A stretch of DNA of 12,073 nucleotides from Betaproteobacteria bacterium (GTDB taxonomy: Bacteria; Pseudomonadota; Gammaproteobacteria; Burkholderiales; SG8-39). The DNA lies in NCBI GenBank assembly GCA_029865405.1, contig JAOUGZ010000036.1, forward strand, positions 1 to 12,073, read 5' to 3'. Under the pieces are notes generated by a model that ran no database searches, was not told the origin of the DNA, and saw nothing but the letters and a program-made list of their open reading frames with translations. Position 1 is the first letter of the stretch, and each line of letters starts with the position of its first letter. The position numbers were made by a program, and so were the translations under genes. Shown here one piece after another: positions 6,825-12,073 of this stretch.

Positions 6825-7804
6825 GCCCGCAACCGCTCCTCGACGTAGGCGGCCACGCCTTGCGCCACGTCCATGAACTCGCCCCCGTAGCCGGCGGCGC
6901 GCAGCTGCGTCAGGTCGGCCTCGGTGAAGCTCTGGTAGCGCGCGGCGAGCGCCGGCGGGAATGCGACGTACTCGATCAGCTTCTGCGCGGCGAGTTCCGC
7001 GGCCTTGGCACGTGTGCCGCGGGCCGCGTTCACCACCGCCGCGGCGAGCTCGTTGAAGGTCTGCGCGCGCCCGGTGCCGCAGTTGAAGATGCCCGAGCGG
7101 GCGCGGTGCTCAAGGAAATGCAGGTTCACCTTCACCACGTCGTCGACGTGGATGAAGTCGCGGCGCTGCTCGCCGTCGCCGAAGCCGCCCGAGCCGACGA
7201 AAAGCTTGACGCGCCCCTCGGCAGCCAGCTGGTGCCAGGCATGGTAGGCGACCGAGGCCATGCGGCCCTTGTGCGCCTCGTTCGGGCCGTAGACGTTGAA
7301 GTAGCGCAGGCCCACGATCTGCGCCGAGCGTCCGGGCAGCGTGCGCCGCACGTACTGGTCGAACAGGAACTTGGAATAGCCGTAGACATTGAGCGGCGCC
7401 TCGCAGGCGCGCTCCTCGCGAAAGCCGCCCGCGCCGGCGCCATACACCGCCGCCGACGAAGCGTAGACGAGCGGCACCTCCTCCTCCTGGCACCAGTCGA
7501 GCAGCGCGCGCGAGTAGCGGTAGTTGTTCTCCATCACGTAGCGCCCGTCGGCGGCCATGGTGTCGGAGCAGGCGCCCTGGTGCAGCACCGCGTCGATCGT
7601 GCCGTCGAACTGGCCGGCCTCCAGCCGCGCGATGAACTCGCGCTTGTCGAGATAGTCGTCGATCTCGCAGGCGGCGAGGTTCGGCAGCTTGTCGACGTTC
7701 TCGAGGTTGTCGACGGCCAGGATCTCGCTCACGCCTTCGCGATTGAGTGCCGCGACCAGCCTCGAGCCGATGAACCCGGCAGCGCCGGTGACGACGGTCA
7801 GCAT
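6821..7804 (-). CDS. hldD: ADP-L-glycero-D-manno-heptose 6-epimerase
   Basis: HldD (RfaD) converts ADP-D-glycero-manno-heptose to the L-glycero form, the heptose donor for the LPS inner core. The 327-residue protein is an extended short-chain dehydrogenase. The NAD(P)-binding motif TGAAGFIGS has Gly7, Gly10 and Gly13, and DNLENVDK follows the second strand at 32-39. The catalytic YGYSK has Tyr141 and Lys145. Lys179 in NEAHKG matches the second catalytic lysine of the E. coli enzyme, and [10 protein letters not shown] (214-223) is a family signature. The ATG at 7804 shares one base with the kinase stop (TGATG) and has GGGGGGAA just upstream. The frame continues further upstream only as a shadow of the kinase gene. 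It provides the step after the kinase, phosphatase and nucleotidyltransferase. Confidence 0.97.
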   Translation of the reverse strand: MLTVVTGAAGFIGSRLVAALNREGVSEILAVDNLENVDKLPNLAACEIDDYLDKREFIARLEAGQFDGTIDAVLHQGACSDTMAADGRYVMENNYRYSRALLDWCQEEEVPLVYASSAAVYGAGAGGFREERACEAPLNVYGYSKFLFDQYVRRTLPGRSAQIVGLRYFNVYGPNEAHKGRMASVAYHAWHQLAAEGRVKLFVGSGGFGDGEQRRDFIHVDDVVKVNLHFLEHRARSGIFNCGTGRAQTFNELAAAVVNAARGTRAKAAELAAQKLIEYVAFPPALAARYQSFTEADLTQLRAAGYGGEFMDVAQGVAAYVEERLRA

Positions 7805-8733
7805 CAGTTCCCCCCGTAGAGCTCGTCGCGGGTCACCACCGCGGTGCCGAACTTGGTGACCTTGATGCCGCCGGCGCGGTTGGCGAAGCGCGCCGCGGAC
7901 TCCAGGCTTTCGCCGGCGGCGAGCATCACCGCCAGCACGCCGATCACGGTGTCGCCCGCGCCGGTGACGTCGGCCACCTCGCGCGGCTCGCCCTTGATGC
8001 GCACCGCGCGCCCCGGCCGGTAGAGCGTCATGCCGTCCTCGCCTCGCGTGAGCAGCAGCGCGTCCAGGCGCAGCTTCGCGCGCAACGCCTGCGCGCGCGC
8101 CGCGAGGTCGCGCTCGTCCTTCCAGCGCCCGACCACGTCCTCGAGCTCTTTCAGGTTCGGCGTGAGGATGCTCGCCCCTCGGTAGCGCGAGTAGTCGTCG
8201 CCTTTCGGGTCGACCAGCACCGTCTTTTTCGCCCGGCGCCCCTCGCGGATCATGACGGCGACGTGCGCGAGCCCGCCCTTGCCGTAGTCCGAGAGCAGCA
8301 CCACGTCGCACGCGGGCAGCGCCTTGCGGTAGTCGGCGAGCTTCGAGGCGAGCACCTCTCTCGAGGGCGGCGTCTCCATGTCGATGCGCAGCAGCTGCTG
8401 CTTCTTGTGCACCACGCGCAGTTTCTGCGTGGTGCGCACCGAGGGGTCGCGCCGCAGGCTCGCCGTGACGCCCTCCTCCCGCAGCAGCTGCGCCACGCGC
8501 TCGCCGGCCTCGTCGCGGCCCGTGACCGACAGGAGCGTGGTCGGCGCCCCCAGCGCCGCGCAGTTGCGCGCCACGTTGGCGGCGCCGCCAAGGCGCTCTT
8601 CCTCGCGCTGCCACAGCACCACCGGCACCGGCGCTTCCGGCGAGATGCGCGTCGCGTCGCCGTACCAGTAGCGGTCGAGCATCACGTCGCCCACCACCAG
8701 CACGCGCGCCTTCGCGGTGTCGGGCTTCCTCAT
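7804..8733 (-). CDS. rfaE1: D-glycero-beta-D-manno-heptose-7-phosphate kinase (stand-alone, HldE N-terminal domain type)
   Basis: The 309-residue protein is a PfkB-family kinase that forms heptose-1,7-bisphosphate from heptose-7-phosphate in the ADP-heptose pathway. Visible motifs are [13 protein letters not shown] near the start, GGAANVARN (49-57), VDPKG (174-178), TPNLKE (191-196) and the family signature DVTGAGDT with catalytic Asp261. The sequence ends after the kinase fold, so the C-terminal nucleotidyltransferase domain of bifunctional E. coli HldE is absent. A separate gene (rfaE2/hldC type) must exist elsewhere if the pathway is complete. The ATG at 8733 overlaps the ugd stop as ATGA, with AGGCG upstream. 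Earlier parts of the open frame are a ugd shadow. Naming varies: rfaE1, hldE N-domain or hldA. Confidence 0.95.
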   Translation of the reverse strand: MRKPDTAKARVLVVGDVMLDRYWYGDATRISPEAPVPVVLWQREEERLGGAANVARNCAALGAPTTLLSVTGRDEAGERVAQLLREEGVTASLRRDPSVRTTQKLRVVHKKQQLLRIDMETPPSREVLASKLADYRKALPACDVVLLSDYGKGGLAHVAVMIREGRRAKKTVLVDPKGDDYSRYRGASILTPNLKELEDVVGRWKDERDLAARAQALRAKLRLDALLLTRGEDGMTLYRPGRAVRIKGEPREVADVTGAGDTVIGVLAVMLAAGESLESAARFANRAGGIKVTKFGTAVVTRDELYGGN

Positions 8734-10055
8734 GTGCGCCTGCCGATGGCGAAGTACTCGAATCCGTGCGCCTTGACCACGGTCGGATCGTACAGGTTGC
8801 GGCCGTCGAAGATCACCGGCGCGGCGAGCCGCGCCTTGAGCGCGGCGAAATCCGGGCTGCGGAACTCGCGCCACTCGGTGACGATGGCGAGCGCGTCGCA
8901 GCCCTCGGCCGCCTGCAGTGCGCCATCCACGATTTCCACCCGCTTCTCGCCGGCGTACAGGCGCCGCGCCGCCGCCCCCGCCACCGGATCGTAGGCGCGC
9001 ACGGCAGCGCCTGCGGCGAGCAGATCGGCGATCAGCGTGAGGCTCGCGGCCTCGCGCAGATCGTCCGTGTTGGCCTTGAACGCGAGGCCCCACAGCGCGA
9101 AGCGCCTTCCCGCAAGCCGCTCGCCGAAGCGCCTGCGGATCTTGGCGCCGAGCACGTGCTTCTGTGCTTCGTTCACCGATTCCACGGCGCCGAGCAGTTG
9201 CAGCGGCCGGCCCGCCTCCGACGCGGTGCGCTGCAGCGCGGCGACATCCTTTGGAAAGCACGAGCCGCCAAAGCCCGCGCCGGCGTACAGGAAATCAAAG
9301 CCGATGCGAGGGTCCGAGCCGATGCCGCGCCGCACTTCCTCGACGTCGGCCTCGAGGAGCTCGGCAAGATTGGCGAGCTCGTTCATGAAGGAGATGCGCG
9401 TCGCCAGCATCGCGTTGGCGGCGTACTTGGTGAGCTCGGCCGAGCGCACGCTCATCTGCAGGATGCGCTCGTGGTTGCGCTGAAAGGGCGCGTACAGCTC
9501 ATGCAGCAACGCCGTGGCGCGCGCGTCGTCCGAGCCGATGACGATGCGGTCCGGGCGCATGAAATCCTCCACTGCCGCGCCTTCCTTGAGGAATTCCGGA
9601 TTCGACACAACGCTGAACTCCCGTGCCGTGCCGCGCGCGGCGAGCTCCGCGGCCACCGCCGCGCGCACCTTGTCCGCGGTACCCACGGGAACGGTGGACT
9701 TGGTTACGATGACCCGGTACCCGTCCAGGTGCCGGCCAATGGCGCGCGCCGCGTCGAGCACGTGGCGCAGGTCCGCCGACCCGTCCTCGTCGGGCGGCGT
9801 GCCCACGGCGATGAACTGCAGCTCGCCATGCGCCACGCTCGCGCGTACGTCGGTGGTGAAAGCGAGCCGTCCGGCTTCGCGATTGCGTTTCACGATCGGC
9901 TCCAGACCCGGCTCGAAGATGGGTATGCCGCCGGCGTTCAGCTGCGCGACCTTGGCCGCGTCCACGTCCAGGCACAACACGCGGTTGCCCGCGTCCGCAA
10001 GACAGGCGCCGGCCACCAGGCCGACGTATCCGGTACCGATAACGGTGACGTTCAT
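8730..10055 (-). CDS. ugd: UDP-glucose 6-dehydrogenase
   Basis: Ugd oxidises UDP-glucose twice with NAD to UDP-glucuronate, a precursor for acidic polysaccharides and for lipid A or core modification. The 441-residue protein has the N-terminal Rossmann motif GTGYVG (7-12), GTPPDEDG (85-92), [15 protein letters not shown] (151-165), and the catalytic set Lys210, Asn214, Cys266 and Asp270 within [10 protein letters not shown]. The C-terminal UDP-binding domain contains [18 protein letters not shown] (321-338). The full length and all active-site residues indicate a working enzyme. The ATG overlaps the lapB stop as ATGA; GGAGGAG lies 14 bases upstream, slightly far. Coupling to lapB and the heptose genes suggests its product feeds surface glycan or LPS. 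Confidence 0.97.
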   Translation of the reverse strand: MNVTVIGTGYVGLVAGACLADAGNRVLCLDVDAAKVAQLNAGGIPIFEPGLEPIVKRNREAGRLAFTTDVRASVAHGELQFIAVGTPPDEDGSADLRHVLDAARAIGRHLDGYRVIVTKSTVPVGTADKVRAAVAAELAARGTAREFSVVSNPEFLKEGAAVEDFMRPDRIVIGSDDARATALLHELYAPFQRNHERILQMSVRSAELTKYAANAMLATRISFMNELANLAELLEADVEEVRRGIGSDPRIGFDFLYAGAGFGGSCFPKDVAALQRTASEAGRPLQLLGAVESVNEAQKHVLGAKIRRRFGERLAGRRFALWGLAFKANTDDLREAASLTLIADLLAAGAAVRAYDPVAGAAARRLYAGEKRVEIVDGALQAAEGCDALAIVTEWREFRSPDFAALKARLAAPVIFDGRNLYDPTVVKAHGFEYFAIGRRT

Positions 10056-11230
10056 GGCGACAGGTCAAACTCCTCCGTACGGCGTGGCGGGTAGCTCTCC
10101 CAGCCGCCGCAGGCCGGGCAGTGCCAGTGGAACTGGCGCGCCTTGAAGCCGCATTGCTCGCAGCGGTAGCGCGCGAGGCGCCGCGTGTGGCTGTGCACGA
10201 GATTGCGGATCAGCTCGAGGTCGCGCCGCCGCTCGGGATGCGTGTCGGCCACGATCTGCGCCTCCAGCAGCCGATCCAGGCCGAGCAGCGTCGGGTTGCG
10301 CCTGAGCTCGTCGCGCACCAGCTTGTAGGCGGCTTCCGCGCCCTTCGCCTCGAGCGTGGTCTGGAACACTGTGTCGAGCAGGTCGAGCGACGGGTAGCGC
10401 TCCAGGTAGCCGCCGAGCAGCGTCAGGCCGGTCTCGAGCCGCGCGACCTGGCGGTAGGCGTCGAGCAGCCGCGGCGCGACCAGCGCGAGATAGGCGGGAT
10501 TCTGCGATTCGACGCGCTGCCAGTGCTCGATGGCGCGCTCCAGGTTGCCGGCGGCGCGCTCCAGGTCGCCGAGCGCGATGCTCGCGCGCACCGACTTGCG
10601 GTTCGCTTCCAGCGCCGCCTCCAGGTGCGCGCGCGCCTCCTGCGGGCGCGAGTGCGTCGCGTCGCTCGCCGCCCGCTCGCACAGGAACTGCGAGATCTCC
10701 CGCGCGCGCGACTCGCCCGATTCGTCCTGCAGGCGCCCGGCCATGTCGATGGCCCGCGCCCAGTCCTTTTCCTGCTGGAAGATCTCCAGGAGGTAGCGCC
10801 GCGCCTCGGTGGCGTGCGCCCCCGTCTCCAGCCGCGCGAACAGCTCCTCGGCGCGATCGAGGATCCCCGCCTTCAGATAGTCCTGCGCCAGCTCGAACGC
10901 CGCGGCGAGCTTCTGCTCGGCGGCGAGGTCCGGGCGCTCGACCAGGTTCTGGTGCATGCGGATGGCGCGGTCGTACTCGCCGCGGCGCCGGAACAGGCTC
11001 CCCAGCGCAAAATGCAGCTCGACGGTCTCGGGATCGACCTTCACCACCTCGATGAACGACTCGATCGCCTTGTCGGGCTGCTCGTTGAGCAGGAAGTTCA
11101 GGCCCTTGAAGTACGAGCGCGGCAGCGCGCGCGACTCGGAGACCAGGTGCCGGATGTCGATGCGCGCCGCGAGCCAGCCCAGTCCAAAGAACAGTGGCAG
11201 CGCGAGCAGCCACCAGTACTCGAACTCCAT
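10052..11230 (-). CDS. lapB: Lipopolysaccharide assembly protein B (TPR protein with C-terminal rubredoxin-like knuckle)
   Basis: LapB (YciM) is an inner-membrane-anchored adaptor which, in E. coli, promotes FtsH-dependent degradation of LpxC and so limits lipid A synthesis. The 392-residue protein has one N-terminal helix (about 4-22, [20 protein letters not shown]), then tetratricopeptide-type helical repeats from about 35 to 330. It opens with [28 protein letters not shown], the usual family entry. The C-terminus holds the metal-binding pairs Cys357/Cys360 and Cys371/Cys374 (CEQC...CPAC). The ATG at 11230 shares one base with the lapA stop (TGATG). Its direct coupling to ugd and the heptose genes ties the control of LPS amount to sugar-donor supply. 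Confidence 0.96.
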   Translation of the reverse strand: MEFEYWWLLALPLFFGLGWLAARIDIRHLVSESRALPRSYFKGLNFLLNEQPDKAIESFIEVVKVDPETVELHFALGSLFRRRGEYDRAIRMHQNLVERPDLAAEQKLAAAFELAQDYLKAGILDRAEELFARLETGAHATEARRYLLEIFQQEKDWARAIDMAGRLQDESGESRAREISQFLCERAASDATHSRPQEARAHLEAALEANRKSVRASIALGDLERAAGNLERAIEHWQRVESQNPAYLALVAPRLLDAYRQVARLETGLTLLGGYLERYPSLDLLDTVFQTTLEAKGAEAAYKLVRDELRRNPTLLGLDRLLEAQIVADTHPERRRDLELIRNLVHSHTRRLARYRCEQCGFKARQFHWHCPACGGWESYPPRRTEEFDLSP

Positions 11231-11526
11231 CAGCCCTCCGCTGGCGGCGGCGGCAGCGTCTGCGCCTCCTCCAGGCGCACCCCGGCGGCGCGCAGCTCGC
11301 GGCGCAGCCGCGCGGCCTCGCGCCGCTGGCGCAGCACGGCGCCGAGCGCCGCCAGCAGGCCGAGGACCGCGCCGGCGGCAAAGAAGGCGAGCAACAGCAC
11401 GATGAGCGGCGCCTGCCAGGCGAGATCGAAATAGAACCGCAGCGTGGCAGTCTCCGTGTTCCGCGCCGCGAAAGCGAGGAGCAGGATGAACAGCGCGATG
11501 CGGATCGTCCAGGTGAGGAAGCGCAT
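11230..11526 (-). CDS. lapA: Lipopolysaccharide assembly protein A domain protein (LapA/DUF1049)
   Basis: This small 98-residue membrane protein has two predicted helices, about 5-21 and 38-62, separated by a short loop with NTETATLRFYFDLAWQ, the LapA signature where a beta-like segment lies between the helices. A charged, probably coiled-coil tail (66-89, many Arg and Glu) follows and ends in a proline run. In E. coli, LapA acts with LapB in LPS assembly at the inner membrane. The ATG at 11526 has a poor ribosome site, and a GC-rich hairpin lies just upstream. The stop overlaps the lapB start by one base. The family call rests on length, topology, the loop and the neighbour. Confidence 0.92.
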   Translation of the reverse strand: MRFLTWTIRIALFILLLAFAARNTETATLRFYFDLAWQAPLIVLLLAFFAAGAVLGLLAALGAVLRQRREAARLRRELRAAGVRLEEAQTLPPPPAEG

Positions 11527-11537
11527 GGTGGAAGGGC

Positions 11538-11554
11538 CCGGGGCCGCGCCCCGG
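11538..11554 (-). other. GC-rich hairpin between ihfB and lapA
   Basis: A perfect 7-bp inverted repeat, CCGGGGC/GCCCCGG around 3 bases, sits 2 bases after the ihfB stop and ends 11 bases before the lapA ATG. It has no T-run, so it is not a classical terminator. It could slow transcription, protect the ihfB message from 3' decay, or occlude the lapA ribosome site. In such GC-rich DNA a 7-bp GC palindrome can also be chance. Confidence 0.4.
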
Positions 11555-11556
11555 CG

Positions 11557-11874
<318 letters not shown>

Positions 11875-11911
11875 GGCGACCGTTTCCCCCTGCGTTCTCG
11901 GTCCGGCCCGC

Positions 11912-12073
11912 CTATTCCTGCGGGGTGGAACTGCCCTTGTCGAGCTTGGCCCGCAGCAGCGCCCCGAGGTTGGTCGAGCCCGCGGCGCTCGCCTGGTTCT
12001 CAGTGCGCATCTGCTTCATGGCGTCGGTCTCGTCCGCCATGTCCTTGGCCTTCACCGACAGGTTGATGGAGCG
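11912..12073 (-). CDS. rpsA: 30S ribosomal protein S1, C-terminal end (partial)
   Basis: The last 53 codons and a TAG stop (11912-11914) are present, entering from the right edge in frame. [15 protein letters not shown] at the start of the fragment is the final strand and helix of the last S1 RNA-binding domain, and the end [19 protein letters not shown] matches the characteristic proteobacterial S1 tail (TSLGALLKAKLD-type). S1 binds mRNA on the 30S subunit and is needed for initiation on structured messages. The downstream neighbour ihfB is the standard partner. No intrinsic terminator appears in the 37-base gap to ihfB, so readthrough is likely. Confidence 0.95.
   Translation of the reverse strand, partial: RSINLSVKAKDMADETDAMKQMRTENQASAAGSTNLGALLRAKLDKGSSTPQE

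Noticed and set aside
8766..10094. Plus-strand open frame of 442 codons opposite ugd
   Set aside because: It is a complement-frame shadow of an intact ugd with all catalytic residues, and has no recognisable fold or ribosome site.
10121..11434. Plus-strand open frame of 437 codons opposite lapB and lapA
   Set aside because: It is antisense to two recognised genes with Arg/Ala/Leu-biased composition, the expected by-product of high GC.

Overview
The window reads as chromosomal DNA from a high-GC, Gram-negative betaproteobacterium. The evidence is strong G/C bias at third codon positions, enzymes for lipopolysaccharide (LPS) heptose, a lipoprotein hydrolase with a lipobox, and the order rpsA-ihfB-lapA-lapB-ugd-heptose kinase-hldD-cysM, which from general knowledge is typical of Betaproteobacteria. 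No mobile element, phage gene, CRISPR array or defence system is visible. Almost every base belongs to a gene or a short spacer, and no gene-free stretch exceeds about 130 bases.

Layout from left to right. Positions 1-55 (+) hold the last codons of a gene that may be DsbA/FrnE-like. It converges on a GDSL-type lipoprotein esterase/lipase (69-1319, -). Next comes tRNA-Ser(GCT) (1450-1542, -), aspartate kinase lysC (1570-2826, -) and tRNA-Ser(TGA) (2879-2968, -), so lysC is bracketed by two serine tRNA genes on its own strand. A divergent intergenic region (2969-3073) separates them from yccA (3074-3799, +), a seven-helix Bax-inhibitor-1-family membrane protein that ends at a clear intrinsic terminator (3822-3850).

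From 3851 to the right edge everything is on the minus strand and reads, in transcription order from the right: rpsA (3' end only), ihfB, lapA, lapB, ugd, heptose-7-phosphate kinase, hldD, cysM, a PolB-like 3'-5' exonuclease and rlmD. From lapA to cysM each stop overlaps the next start by 1 or 4 bases, which implies one translationally coupled message. Its theme is the envelope: LapB tunes LpxC (lipid A) degradation through FtsH, Ugd makes UDP-glucuronate, and the kinase and HldD supply ADP-heptose for the LPS inner core. CysM, the exonuclease and RlmD trail behind. The cysM/exonuclease junction carries a perfect 10-bp-arm palindrome that supplies the cysM stop codon.

I see no wholly new system. 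The points most worth a second look are the palindrome at 5906-5926, a well-placed internal Shine-Dalgarno and ATG in lysC that would yield a free regulatory subunit, the tRNA-lysC-tRNA arrangement, and three evenly paired cysteine couples in the lipoprotein hydrolase.
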